This document shows positions 41,710 through 52,072 of a stretch of 52,072 bases of DNA, in pieces (the first letter of the stretch is position 1; each line of letters starts with the position of its first letter). A program made the translations under genes and the position numbers. The notes under the pieces were generated by a model, which saw nothing but the letters and a program-made list of their open reading frames with translations, was not told the DNA's origin and did no database searches. This DNA is from Phaeoceros laevis. Taxonomy: Eukaryota; Anthocerotophyta; Anthocerotopsida; Notothyladales. The DNA lies in assembly GCA_049999765.1 (NCBI GenBank), contig JBNGIQ010009335.1, forward strand, positions 103,743-155,814, read 5' to 3'.

Positions 41710-41978
41710 TGTAAAAATTGAGGTTAATTAAGTAGTCATTAGATAGATAATATTTATAGGCATTAAGTATTTAATAGTTAAAACGTCAAACGACGTAACA
41801 ATAAGATGTAAATGGGCACGACCAAGAGTCGTGCCCTAAAAGGCCAACCGCCGTCCCGGCGATGGGACGCGGCCAACTGCCACCTCCTTTCTTTATAAGG
41901 AGCGTGTGCGCACAAGTAAACATTCGTTCGTCTTTCTTGATTCTCTAATCTATGCATTCGATCCTTGCCTCATCTTCA
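41710..41978 (+). repeat. 3' LTR of Copia E (269 bp)
   Basis: It begins TGTAAAAATTG directly after the AAGTGGGAG tract and ends CATCTTCA. It has a TTTATAAGG promoter-like motif near 41891. Its 5' partner is absent. Confidence 0.8.
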
Positions 41979-42008
41979 ATGTCAAGCAGAGTGTGGAACC
42001 AACTCGTG

Positions 42009-42241
42009 TCAAATAGAGTGTGGATCGGTTTATGTATCTTTGTACGTTGAACTTGATGTATAGTATTAGTCCCTATTAAATGTGGGATGTTGGATCAAAC
42101 AAAGTATGGAATTTCTTCATGTATTCTTGTAAGTTGAATTTGATGAAAAGTATTAATCCCTATTAAATGTAGAATATTAAATCAAACAAAGTATGGAATC
42201 TCTTCATGGATTCCTGTAAGTTGAACTTGATGAAAAGTATA
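42009..42241. repeat. 86-87-bp tandem repeat, about 2.7 copies
   Basis: Units start at 42009, 42095 and 42182 with tcaaa(t/c)a(g/a)agt(g)tgga and contain aagttgaa(c/t)ttgatgaaaag and ccctattaaatgt blocks. The last unit is cut short after gatgaaaagtata. Confidence 0.8.
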
Positions 42242-43072
42242 ACATGTGAACTATAGTATGAAATATAACCCAACTTAAAAAGAGAATAAGCAACAATGTC
42301 AAATATGTCATGCTCTGGTTAGGACGCGGTCACATAATCAGGTTAAGATGACTATGGTTAGGTTCAAGCCAGCTGGTTAGATGGAGGATAGCCAGGGCAG
42401 TTAGCTATACGATAATTACTTAGTTTATAGCGTATAGATAGAGGCTACCCGCATAGCGCAGTATGTCGTTAGCGCTTGTCGTGGGTGAACGCAAACCCAG
42501 GCATGCCTCTTAATTAGTGAGCCGTTCAGAAGGACCTTGGTAAGGCACCAGAGAGCTGCGCGGCGGCGGAGGGTGAATGCCAAGCATCATCTACAATGGG
42601 ATAGCCAACAACGGTCTTCAGGCAGCTGCAGCTACACAACGCAGGCAGTGCGACTAGTGCAGCTGGATTTTCTTTGTCGTGTGGGGACTTTTGTTGTAAG
42701 CCGAATGCTTGCCGGGACATTATATTTTGTGCACTGCCAAATGTTGATCCCCGCGCCAAGGGTGCGTGCATAGGCAAGATTGATGGTAGCTGGCTTCATG
42801 TGTTGTATCACATTTTTCGGCTTTGTGTGTGCGGCTTAACAAGTTACTTAGCGTACAGATGGGAAATACGTAGGCAAGAGTTTATTTTTGTGTAAATCCC
42901 ACATAGCATGACATATTTGCTTGACGGTGCAACAAATCTAACGAGTGGGTGTCAATTAGAAACTATCCTATTTAACATCCAACTTTCTAACCATTCCGTT
43001 TGACATTGCCCTATGGATGTTAATTAGTGTATATGAAATAAGGGCCCCCTTTTTACCAGTGAGCCTACGCCG
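42242..43072. other. no gene recognised
   Basis: Short frames exist (for example 42674-42895, Cys-rich 'MSCGDFCCKPNACRD') but show no domain or start context I can support. The stretch lies between two repeat blocks. Confidence 0.4.
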
Positions 43073-43135
43073 CCTACATCGAGAATTGCCTAGCCCACAA
43101 GGCTATTTCTGGAGCTACTCCATACGAGCTGTGAA
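43073..43135 (+). pseudogene. short Copia integrase fragment
   Basis: The frame 'AYIENCLAHKAISGATPYEL' followed by a stop matches the C-terminal part of a copia integrase (..YI.NR..HKA..G.TPYEL). No LTR or further pol sequence adjoins it. Confidence 0.55.
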
Positions 43136-43154
43136 CACGAAGGAAGCCAAGTGT

Positions 43155-44620
43155 AGAGAACGGGTCAATGTCAATATGATATCATAACGAGCATCATTGT
43201 TGGTCACAGACCAATAAGAATCCATGGAATACTATAATTGATATATCAATCAAACACTGAAATACTAGTGACCAACCCAATACCATTTCAGTGTTGGACC
43301 AAATAGAGAACGAGTTAATGCTGATTTGATATCATCATGAGCACTATCCTCTATTATAAACCATTAATAACCCGTGTAATACTTCTATTAGTACAATTCA
43401 CTTCCAAAATAATGGAGGTTGATTCAATACCACTTTGGTGCCGTATGAAATAATAAATGGATCTATGCTGATTTTATTTTATCACAGTCGTCTTGGGTCG
43501 GTCATTAGTATTTTAGTGTTGGCTTGATATCGACTATAGTATTCCACGGATTATTGTTGGCATATAATTGACGATGGTGCTCTTTATAATATCAAGTCAG
43601 TATTGACCCATTCTATTTGATCCAGCACTCAAATGGTATTGGGTCAGGTCACTAGTATTTTACTGCTGGATTGATATCCATTATAGCATTCCATGGATTA
43701 ATGTTGGTTTGTGACCAATAGTGGTGCGTGTTGTGATATCAAGTCAACATTGACCCATTCCCTATTTGATCCAGCACTCAAGTGGTATTGGATCGCTCAC
43801 TAGTGTTTCAGTGTTAGATCAGTATCGACTGTAGTATTCCATGGGTTATTATTGGTTGTGACCACCAGCAGTGCTTGTTGTGATATCAAATCATCATTGA
43901 CTCATTCTTTATTTGATCCAACACTGAAATGTTGTTGGGTCAAGTCACTAATGTTTCAGTATTGGTTCGGTATCGACTGTAGTATGTAATAGGTTATTAC
44001 TGGTTTGTGACCAATAATGGTGCTCATTGTGATATCAAGTCAGCATTGACCCATCCTCTATTTGATCCAGCACTCAAGTGGTATTGGGTCGGTCACTAGT
44101 GTTTCAGTGTTGGATCGATATCGACTATAGTATTCCATGGGTTGTTATTGGTTGGTGACCACCAAGGGTGCTCGTTGTGATACCAAATCATCATTGACCC
44201 ATTCTTTATTTGATTCCACACTGAAATGTTGTTGGGTCAGTCACTAATGTTTCAGTGTTGGATCGATATCTACTGTAGTATTGCTGGTTTGTGACCAATA
44301 ATGGTGCTCGTTAGGATATCAAATCAGCATCGACCCATTCTCTATTTGACACAGCACTGAAACGGTACTAGATCAATTATGGATGTGCTGGCATTGGATT
44401 GGTATTGATAGAGGTATACCTCAGATTTTTATTGATTCATCGGGAACAATGGGGCACATTATGAAATCAAGTCAATATCAACCCGTGATATGTTTGATAC
44501 AACACTGAAGCATGTTAAACGATGTTTTTGAAATCAATGCTGAAGCAATACTAGTCAAAGGATTCTCAATATGATGTTGATACAACATGCACTAGTCGTG
44601 AACGAACCAAGTGAGATTAG
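43155..44620. repeat. ~148-bp minisatellite that switches orientation near 43480
   Basis: Forward units are anchored by (c/t)attgacccattc at 43601, 43748, 43895, 44044, 44192 and 44328, spaced 147, 147, 149, 148 and 136 bp. Each holds ttgatccagcact, tattgggtc, agtgtttcagtgtt and gtattccatgggtta blocks. From about 43155 to 43470 the same blocks appear as reverse complements (for example gaatgggtcaatg-like, ccatggaatactat, caacccaataccatttcagt). The array is thus about two inverted units followed by about six direct units. Degenerate copies continue to ~44620. Confidence 0.85.
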
Positions 44621-45700
44621 ATATGTCTTGATGCGAGAGAGATAATTTTGTTGTTGTCTCGACCATGGTACAAGATGTGTGATTGCAATCTTGGACCAAC
44701 CTATCTTAAAGTTAACTCGATGCAATGTCAAGCCAATGTGGATCATTCCAATCTTGAATCAGTTCACCTTGATGTGCCACTAGATTGATGACACCCCAGC
44801 AATGTGGTCGGAACAGTGTTGATACCACAAATTCCAACTCAGCACATCCCGTTATAGTGTTAATCCGTGTTATCATGTTCCATTATTGCGTTGAAGCTGA
44901 TCCAGTGTTTTTTATGATCCAATCATTAGGTTCCAACAATAAACCGTAATTTAACCGATGCTCCGATGTTGTCAGAGCTGGTCCAGTGTTGGGGTTATTA
45001 GGTTGAAGTTTGAGATGCCCAAGCACCAACCATTTCAAGCTCTTGTTTACAAAGGGATCTCCCGTGACAGAGCTTGAGAGCCCGGGCACTAGAGCCTTAA
45101 AGGCCACCACTCAACTTATGCCCAAACCCTAACCTATCAATAATCGACACCTAGCCCTAGAGCAAGATATCAAGTAACTCAATAATTACTTCAGATAACT
45201 ACCTAGTTACCTCGCAGGTAAGTCCATTCCAAACGGCGATAATTATAACGCTTTTGTCGTTTGCATTGTGAAAGGCGCTTCAATGTGAAAGTCGCTCGAA
45301 CCCACTCTAAAACTCTCATTTCACCGATCGTTACGAGGTCGTTGCCCGGCAACCACTACCAGCAGACTACTCGCCGGGAAGCCCCCCTCGAGCGTCTTGA
45401 GGAAGGAACTCCAACCTCGTCCACCTGTCAGGGTTAACGCTCCCTCGCCTGTCTTGGTGACAGACCTTTCTCGAATGCAACTGGCAACACTATCTGAATT
45501 GCCATTCAGTGATTTAATTTTGGCCATAGGGACGTTAATATACATATGTTGGCAAACACAATTGTAAGGGTTTGTCCTCGTACAAATCACAATAAAGCAG
45601 GCAACATTTCCATTGAGCGACGTGCGTTGGTATAGGCGGGGCAGTTGATGCGCTTTCCACTTCGACGTCTCTCCCGTCCGTCTTTTGTGTGTAGACAACC
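44621..45700. promoter_or_regulatory. upstream region of the SC35-like gene
   Basis: No convincing coding sequence is present. The right end should include the SC35 promoter and 5' leader; I see no element that I can name. Confidence 0.3.
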
Positions 45701-48700
45701 ATGTCGCATTTTGGACGAGCGGGGCCGCCGGATATTCGCGATACTTACTCGTTGCTTGTGCTCAATATTACTTTCCGTAAGCTTCCGCTCCCTCTGCTGC
45801 CATGTTGACCATCTTATTCGCCTGTAGTTCTGTAGATGTGCATCCTTCCGTTGATTCGTCGATTCAACTGCATCGCTATCAGTGCAGCAGAAGCACTGCG
45901 AAATGTGTGGTTTATGCAAAAAAAAAAAACATTCTTGAGAGATGGCATCGCCTGCCTCTGCTTTGCGCTAAAGCAAACACAGTTCCGTTTGGACTATTGT
46001 GAGATCAGGCTTATCTGGACAAACTTTTAGAAGGATACTTGTTGTGTGTGATAAAGCTTAAAGATAAAGTGCTACGTTGGTCTTGGTGATTGCTCCCGTT
46101 CCAAACTCTTCTGCTGCTCTCCTCGTTTGTTCCACTCCACATGGACGTGAGTCGTTATTATGTGATAGCAACGTTTCTTGTCCCCAATCAAAGTCCTGTT
46201 CTCAAATTTCACGTCCTATTTGTGCTTCAGGGACAACTGCGGATGATCTCTTTCCTTTATTTGATCGGTACGGAAAGGTTGTCGACATTTTCATACCCCG
46301 TGACCGCAGGTGCAGGGCTTGGCAGCTTCGTTGCGGTAATGCTGTTGATCAGCTGTTAGCTTGATATACTCTTCGGTCAGGGCTTCACTTCTTGTGTGCC
46401 CTCTGATTTATGCAGAACTGGCGAATCGAGAGGTTTCGCATTTGTGCGATACAAACATGCCGATGAAGCACAGAAAGCAATCGAACGCTTAGACGGTAAT
46501 ATTTACCGTCTCAAACAAATTTGTTGTAGTTTCAGCAATATGGGAAATAAAGTTGAGACCTTCTGAGTCGTTCTGGCGCATTTCCTAGCCTTAGCCCGTG
46601 TCTCCCAGCAAAGTGTGTAAGCATGTTGCGACTGTTTCCATCTCAGACTATTCCCTGACAGCCTATGGATTTGTCTTCAGGATATTCTTGTATGTGAAGT
46701 TGACATGTATCTGTTGGAGCGACTCAGTTTGTCCTTTGCAGGAATACGGTAGTCTCTTGCAACAGAAAAAAAACATCGAGGGCTGCTGCTGTGATTATGA
46801 GCCCTCGTAGGTGTCATCTCCGGAATTTGGACTGGACCAGTCCGACTGGAAGATAAACAGCTTTTTAACGGCCAATCCTGTTATACGTTACAATAACTAT
46901 GACTGGCAGCTGGAAAGACGTCGGCCTCATGTTATTGTTGAGAGAATCCCCCTGCCTTTTTAGAAAGTGAATACTTCTGAAGCAGTGCTTTCGAAACCAT
47001 GAATTTTTGGTGACATCCTCACGGGACTGCCCAAGGAAATGTGCGAGCATTGCATTTTTGTGAGGCTTTAACTTGACGTTCTTCTGTTCTTTGCAGGCAG
47101 AAATGTCGATGGTAGAGACATTGTTGTGCAGTATGCCAAGTATGGCCGGAACGATGAGGCCATGTGAGCCTTCATGCATATCCACTCACCCGCCCACCAG
47201 TCCTTTCTCATAACTTGCATTGAATGTGATTATCTATCTCTACTTTCGTCCCGAGGGGGCCGGTGTGTCAGAGAGTTTGGTTCCATAGTGCTTAGCTTGT
47301 TCATCTGATGAAACTTCTGTTTTTGGAGTGGATATCATCTAATGACGTGGATGCTAGCATTTTCAAGGTGTACTCCAATCGTTAGCTGCAGCCTCAAAGT
47401 CATTAATGTAATGCAGTCTGGTTCAAAAAATAAGATGGTGGGAAACTTCGTCCAAACCTGAGGTTCTTGCAGATTGGGGACTACAAAATGAATGGGGAAC
47501 ACCTTTGTCTGGGCTTGGTGTGTTCTGTTTGTACTTTAGCCGGCCATATTCGGAACCAGAATGTGCATTTTTCATGACCTCGCTTTTACATGTTTGATGC
47601 GTATGTGCTTGTTTTGTGGGAGCAAAGTTCTCTTAGGAGTTTTAGCTTTCCTCCTTCACAGTAATTTATCAAGGTTTCTGGCTGTCAGTCATCGAGGGAG
47701 AATTACACAAGGGAGCCCGAAGTGGAGAAGCAGATCCAGAAGTCGAAGCCCCAGGCGAGGAAGGTTACATGTTGTGCCTTATTGTATCTCGACTTCGCTC
47801 ACCTCCATCTCTTTTAGTGGTAGAGATATCTGAAGTACTTACACACCTTCATTCTGCGAAGCCTGTTTCTTATTGCCCTGTTGTGCCGCTTTTAGGACTC
47901 TGAACAGCAGGGGTTGTGGAGAGAGCGTTGCTGTATCTGAAACATATCCCTCATCTCCTGGCCGTGGCAGGAGTAGAGATGTTGCTGCTCATCCAAGGTT
48001 TGGTCTCTTCCCAGGCTACAGAGGCCTTCATCATCTACTAATGCAAATATCCAGGTGTCTCCACAATCAAGGCTGCTGGAGACACCCATATCCTTTTTTG
48101 ACAAAGAGTTGAGGTCTGAAGCGAAGTGCCATGCAGTATTCTCTTCCCATGCTAGTTTGGTGGAAAGCAGAGGGGACCACTTGGATATAGGTCTTGTCTT
48201 TATCTGTTACCTTCAGCAATCTAGATGAGGTGCGTTTAGTGATGTTGTCCTGTACAAGAACGACCTTTCCTGATGTCAGGTTTTTAACATCTTCCGTGAT
48301 GGGGAATTGTAATATCTCTCTCCATTCAGTTCTGACTGGTTGGTAATCTTCACATAGGTACCTTGATGGTTGCAGCGAAAAGGTATGTCGCTGGAGGAGC
48401 CGGAGCAGAGGCTGGCATGATCGTCACCACCATCGGGGCCTGGACAGCATTGATGTCCATAGCCGCAGAAGCCCTAGTGGAAGTCAGCGTAGCGTAAGCC
48501 GTAGTCTCAGCCGAAGCCTAAGTGCAAGTGACCAGCATGAACTACATCTCAGTGGACCTGCTGTTGGCAAGCCCCTACCGGTTATGAGTGATAGGTATTA
48601 TTGTTTTGACTTACATGTGGCTTGCAAGTGTCCCCATTCCTGAATCTGTGAGCTGTCACATGATACATATGCGAGCCTTGTTGATATCTTGTTCCTGATG

Positions 48701-48848
48701 CAGCCCTATCCTCGTTCCAAATCTCACTCGGGATCATAGTGCAAGCCTAAGCCCCACAAGAAGCAGTCTTCACAGTCGCTCACCCTCTCATGGTGCCCTT
48801 GAAGGCAGAAGGAATGACAACCCCTCCATGCTTGAGGTTATGAGGTGA
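45701..48848 (+). CDS. SC35: SC35 (SRSF2)-like SR splicing factor, 8 exons, about 280 codons
   Basis: Exons at 45701-45776, 46231-46309, 46416-46495, 47097-47163, 47689-47763, 47896-47997, 48376-48594 and 48704-48848 join in phase at GT-AG sites. The protein starts 'MSHFGRAGPPDIRDTYSLLV', the SC35 signature start. The single RRM has RNP2 'LLVLNI' (18-23) and RNP1 'RGFAFVRY' (57-64), plus 'PLFDRYGKVVDIFIPRDRR' and 'DGRDIVVQYAKYGRN'. From exon 5 the Arg/Ser domain appears: 'KWRSRSRSRSPRRGR', 'RWRSRSRG', 'SQRSVSRSLSRSLSASD' and 'SPTRSSLHSRSPSH'. SC35 binds exonic enhancers in the nucleus and recruits U1/U2 components. If exon 8 is not spliced it ends at TGA 48846-48848. A gtgaaa donor at 48845 offers an alternative ending using sequence near 48996-49080. 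Exons 6-8 rest on phase and RS content and are less sure than exons 1-5. Confidence 0.88.
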
Positions 48849-49895
48849 AAATGAGCCCTACGTTTCAGGATTTGTTTTTATGTAATAGTGCAGTGTGGTT
48901 CTGCCAGTTCAGCACGTCACTCATGGGCATGTTGATAATTAGCATGGCAAACAGTACTTTGTTGAAGTGTAGTAGTGATGATGGAAACAGGGTGCTGGCC
49001 CCAGCAAGGATGCCGTTCCCATCCCAAGACATGTGCCCTTCACCGCCTGGCCGGCATGGCCACCCTCTTGACCCATAGAAGCCGCTGAAAGGGTGAAGGC
49101 CACCTAGCATAGAGGTTTCTGGTCATTACTGTTCAAAAAACTGCTGCAGATATTCAGCTTGACCTTATCAGCCACTGTATTTCCAGGGTAATTGAATCTT
49201 CTGAAAAATGTCACTTCTTAGTTGGCGTGCAGGAATCTGCAAGATCTTCCACTCTGGAACTGTGATCAAAATGAGCAGCACGCACAAGTATTCTATCTTT
49301 CTTCGGGACTTCTGCAATGATGGCGGGTGACTTTGCAGACAACTGTTTAAGGTGTGAACAACTGGAATAAGATTAGGCTAGAGGAAACTGTCGGCACATC
49401 TGTGCAATTTTGTCTATCCACGTCAATCAACTTATTCAGCAGCACGTGCTTCTAGCCTCGTGAAGACCTTTTTAAAGTAATTCATCGTCAATTACATCAT
49501 CTGCTGACTTGACACTCTACTGTCAGTGAACGGAACAGTTTCAAGGTATATATGGAGTCAGAGCACAGGTGAAAGACTGTTTGAATGTCTGCTTGAATGG
49601 CTTGTTTCGTGGTGCTGCACTTTTGAATTGCTGCTCTTGGAACAGACTTCAATGCTTGTTGTCCAGCTAATATATGTGATCTGACTTACTTGTACATCTT
49701 CGCACGTGAGCTGTTATGGTGCTGAATGGGGCTGTGGGGGCAATGTTGCTAGCCATGAGGCCCACATGCTGCTGATGGCGGGCTGGGACGCATGTTGCTA
49801 TAGCTCCTGTGAGAAATGGTTATCACCAGTTGATTGTTACTCCAGAAGATAACAATCCGAGGAGTCTGGTAGGTTGGTTGTGAATCTTAATATAC
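48849..49895. other. SC35 3' flank; no further gene recognised
   Basis: This is probably the 3' UTR and possibly an alternative last exon of the SC35-like gene (a candidate acceptor cccag lies near 48995, followed by Pro/His-rich codons ending near 49078). Nothing else is supported. Confidence 0.4.
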
Positions 49896-50025
49896 TTAGT
49901 TAGGAAAACGCGTTTCCTCAAGTGGCGAAACGCAAGAAACGCGTTTCCGCCAATGATGAAACGCAAGAAACGCGTTTCCTCTAGTGACGAAACGCAAGAA
50001 ATGTGTTTCCGCGTTTCGCGCTTCC
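49896..50025. repeat. 31-bp tandem repeat with gaaacgcgtttc palindrome
   Basis: gaaacgcaagaaa recurs at 49927, 49958 and 49989, exactly 31 bp apart, with a partial unit before. Each unit holds the 12-bp palindrome gaaacgcgtttc or a one-base variant. Confidence 0.82.
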
Positions 50026-50207
50026 AGGTCTCTAGGGCGTTTTCAGAATAATGCCAGAGCTTAATAAAGTAATGCGCGAAATGCCATGGCAAAACGGAAA
50101 TGAGTTTCTCAAAAAAATGGCCATGTGAGTTACTTCAAGTCGCGCGACTTGGGAGACTTCTAGCAGACCATGCTTGATCGCAAGCAAGCAAGCAAGCCAT
50201 CCTGGCG

Positions 50208-50274
50208 TCGCGCTCCCCGGATTGCCTATTCCTAGCATCGCGCTCCCCGGATTGCCTATTCCTGGCGTCGCGCC
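50208..50274. repeat. 30-bp tandem repeat, two full units plus a partial
   Basis: tcgcgctccccggattgcct starts at 50208 and 50238, and tcgcgcc at 50268. It is immediately preceded by a gcaagcaagcaagc run. Confidence 0.8.
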
Positions 50275-50454
50275 ATGCCTGGGCGCACTCCCCAGCAGCC
50301 ACTCCGCCTCCCACTCCAGCCACTCCACTCATGCCCTATACCAGGGATGACCGCAGCCTCGTGCCGGTCCCGGTGCTACCCTCAAGGCGGCAAACTACTT
50401 GGAATCGAATCAATACTGGGATGGGGGGCGTCCCCCATCCCAACAGTGATTCGA

Positions 50455-50590
50455 GTACTTTGATAATCAAACTAGTTTGCCCTTTCAAGTTTCTAACTGC
50501 CCGCCCCTACGCGTCCCCCGTCCCAGTAATGATTCGATTCCAACTAGTTTGCCCTTTCAAGTTTGTAACTGCCTGCCCCTACGTCGTGTG
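50455..50590. repeat. ~70-bp direct repeat
   Basis: The block aactagtttgccctttcaag, followed by a near-identical ttctaactgcccgcccctac, occurs near 50469 and again near 50539. Each copy is preceded by a gtgattcga or atgattcga element. Confidence 0.7.
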
Positions 50591-50779
50591 CTACGTTAGT
50601 ACTTTTATCTTAAAATTTTAAAATACAATAAAAAAGAGCCTAGTCCCGTTTCCTTTAGACACCGGCTAAAATAAGGAAACATAAGGAAACGTGCAGAAAC
50701 GCATTTCCGTTTCCATCGTTTCTCAAGCCGCGGTAACTAGGTTAGTTTTCCAGTCATTAGGTTAGTATTAAAGCAAACG

Positions 50780-51530
50780 CTAAAATGATGGTTGCAGCAG
50801 CTAACCTGTGGCGTGCTACCAAAATCACGTGCTAACGGCACTCACGCGAAATAAACCCTCTTCCTACACACACTTAAGCGCCCTCCAGGTAGTGATCCGA
50901 CCTCGGCAAGGAAATCCGTCCCATTCCGGCCCTCATTACCTTGATCGGTGCTCGTGGAGGTGCTAAACTTACCTTCTCCCAGCTAACATGGAGCCACTGT
51001 ACCCCGATTTGCAAGTCCCGGGCCCATGCATTAGAGAAGGTCCATGGCTCTCCACTCTGACAGCCTCCCGGCGCGCAGCCCCTCCGCCATCGCCAGGTGC
51101 CTCGCGCAGGGACGCCAAAACACTAAAAATAACTCTCTCTCCTCTTTCTCCTTTCACTCTTGCTTGGATAGGCCCGGCGGGCCACCAAACCTACTTCCAG
51201 GCTCAGCGAATCAGGCCCGAACCCAACCCTAGCCGCCGCCACCTGGCTGACCGCCCATTTAGGTCACTTCTTCAACCGGGAATCCAGTGTGGCGAACTCC
51301 TAACGGCGCAGGCTTCCTAACTGCGATTCCTACTGCAGGCCAAAGGCTGTTAACACGTCCTACTGTCAACACGCCACAAACCGCTCTCGTTCATGTAAGC
51401 GTGACTTCATGTACTAATGCAACACTTCGTGTGCGATCTACGGTGTGTAGCCCGGCCAGGTGTGTAGCCCCTAGCCAGGTGCTTTCTACTTGGAATAGAG
51501 GTCTTCCTCCTTGCAGGTTTTTATACGGTA
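50780..51530. other. no gene recognised
   Basis: A 110-codon plus-strand frame (50988-51320) is Pro/Arg-rich without a domain. The stretch has no splice-supported structure I can defend. Confidence 0.35.
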
Positions 51531-51534
51531 GTAT

Positions 51535-51712
51535 GGCATCCCGGTGCTGCGGGTGTAATCGGCCTCTATAGTCGGTCTCCCTGTAGTGTAGTCAGTCTCC
51601 TTGTAGTGTAGTCCGTCGGCAGCACCGGGATGCCACCGGGTGTGATCGGCCTCTGTAGTCAGTCTCCCTGTAGTGTAGTCAGTCTCCCTATAGTGTAGTC
51701 GGTCTCCAAATC
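51535..51712. repeat. 87-bp direct repeat built of ~20-bp units, with 16-bp inverted segment
   Basis: gggtgt(a/g)atcggcctct occurs at 51551 and 51638 (87 bp apart), each followed by several tagtc(a/g)gtctccctgtagtg units. The 16-mer ggcatcccggtgctgc (51535-51550) recurs inverted at 51619-51634. Confidence 0.75.
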
Positions 51713-51764
51713 TACTAGGTAGGTAGGTAGCCACGTGGAAAACATAGTGGCGTGCCTCATAGGG

Positions 51765-51835
51765 AGAGGATCCTGGATTTGAACCGGGGTTGACTACTAC
51801 CTAGTTTCTGACCTATACCATCTGTCCCGAAGGGG
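51765..51835 (-). repeat. possible tRNA-like SINE head
   Basis: On the minus strand GGTTCAAATCC is a perfect pol III B-box, about 35 bp downstream of TGGTATAGGTCAG, which is only roughly A-box-like. No acceptor stem closes, so it is not a tRNA gene. No tail or target duplication could be found. Confidence 0.3.
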
Positions 51836-52072
51836 CCCGTACCCTTCCTCATTTATTATTTATTTATTTATCACTAGTAGGCCCCGCGTGCTTGCGCGTG
51901 CTCTCACTCTCCCTCTACACTCATATCCCCACACATAATGCTGCTTGGATGACACAATCGTTGGATAACTACTACATTTCTCTATAAACTTAATTTTATT
52001 TTTTATACACGTTTATTTTAGATAATTTTATTTCCCCCTCCTCTGTTTTGGTTGCATGACATAAGACATCAG

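Larger units (their letters stand above)
40268..41978 (+). mobile_element. Copia E: 5'-truncated element with RNase H, antisense ORF and 3' LTR
   Basis: It opens inside RT at 'GVVYLALYVDDAVIIASS' (YVDD box, ~40290-40345). After an internal deletion it continues with the thumb and RNase H, then a non-coding and antisense-coding region, the AAGTGGGAG polypurine tract (41701-41709) and a 269-bp LTR (41710-41978). Its pol is close to Copia A, and the LTR end (GATCCTT...CATCTTCA) resembles the Copia A and Copia B ends. The left part of the element and the 5' LTR are missing. Confidence 0.85.

Noticed and set aside
40268-41983. ATGTC on both sides of Copia E as a target duplication
   Set aside because: The element lacks its 5' LTR and the left edge falls in RT coding sequence, so a 5-bp match there is likely chance.
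49896-50274. CRISPR-like array
   Set aside because: Repeats are contiguous without unique spacers and the genome is clearly eukaryotic.

Overview
The window looks like a stretch of a large, repeat-rich land-plant nuclear genome. Genes have short GT-AG introns, there are PPR modules of the 'CLLKACASTGALQKGR' style, a phytochrome-interacting (PIF) bHLH gene, an SC35-type SR splicing-factor gene, and many Ty1/copia and LINE retrotransposons. The PPR style, with near-identical tandem modules of about 102 codons, suggests a fern or other seed-free plant. That placement is inference; no marker in the window settles the species.

Layout. 1-5.1 kb: an OSB-type PDF motif in one frame with PPR repeats at the left edge, an unidentified spliced ORF inserted in the PPR body, a decayed PPR tail, and an antisense PPR fragment (3.76-4.64 kb). 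Two GC-rich palindromic repeat arrays (2.29 and 4.86 kb) flank this antisense fragment. 5.8-8.85 kb: an apparently intact seven-exon PIF gene of 632 codons. 8.9-10.9 kb: mostly featureless apart from a retropepsin remnant.

10.9-31.5 kb: a retrotransposon stack. Copia D (+; LTR, primer-binding site, start of gag) is fused to a LINE on the minus strand that is cut off inside its reverse transcriptase. The LINE carries a solo LTR with a 5-bp target duplication. The LINE's 5' end abuts Copia B (-; gag, zinc knuckle, protease, integrase). Just below its own primer-binding site, Copia B is split by a complete Copia A (+; 22603-29325, both LTRs, TGATT duplication). Copia B lies inside Copia C (+; RNase H tail plus 3' LTR), followed by a second minus-strand LINE remnant.

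31.5-37.9 kb: decayed LINE-like sequence, a 10-N scaffold gap with duplicated flanks, and several short tandem repeats including a 299-bp direct repeat with a strong hairpin. 38-40.2 kb: an RNase H1-type hybrid-binding domain and two tandem F-box/C2H2 zinc-finger copies, the second split by a tRNA-derived SINE with a 15-bp target duplication. 40.3-42 kb: Copia E, a 5'-truncated element with its 3' LTR. 42-44.6 kb: tandem repeats, including a ~148-bp minisatellite that reverses orientation. 45.7-48.85 kb: an eight-exon SC35-like gene. 49.9-51.8 kb: short tandem arrays and a possible SINE head.

Only the PIF and SC35 genes look intact. Almost everything else is mobile-element DNA or broken gene copies. 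The most unusual feature is an antisense reading frame between RNase H and the polypurine tract, shared at protein level by Copia A and Copia E. It begins with a hydrophobic segment and matches no family I recognise. A mini-ORF in the leader of Copia A and Copia B is also conserved.
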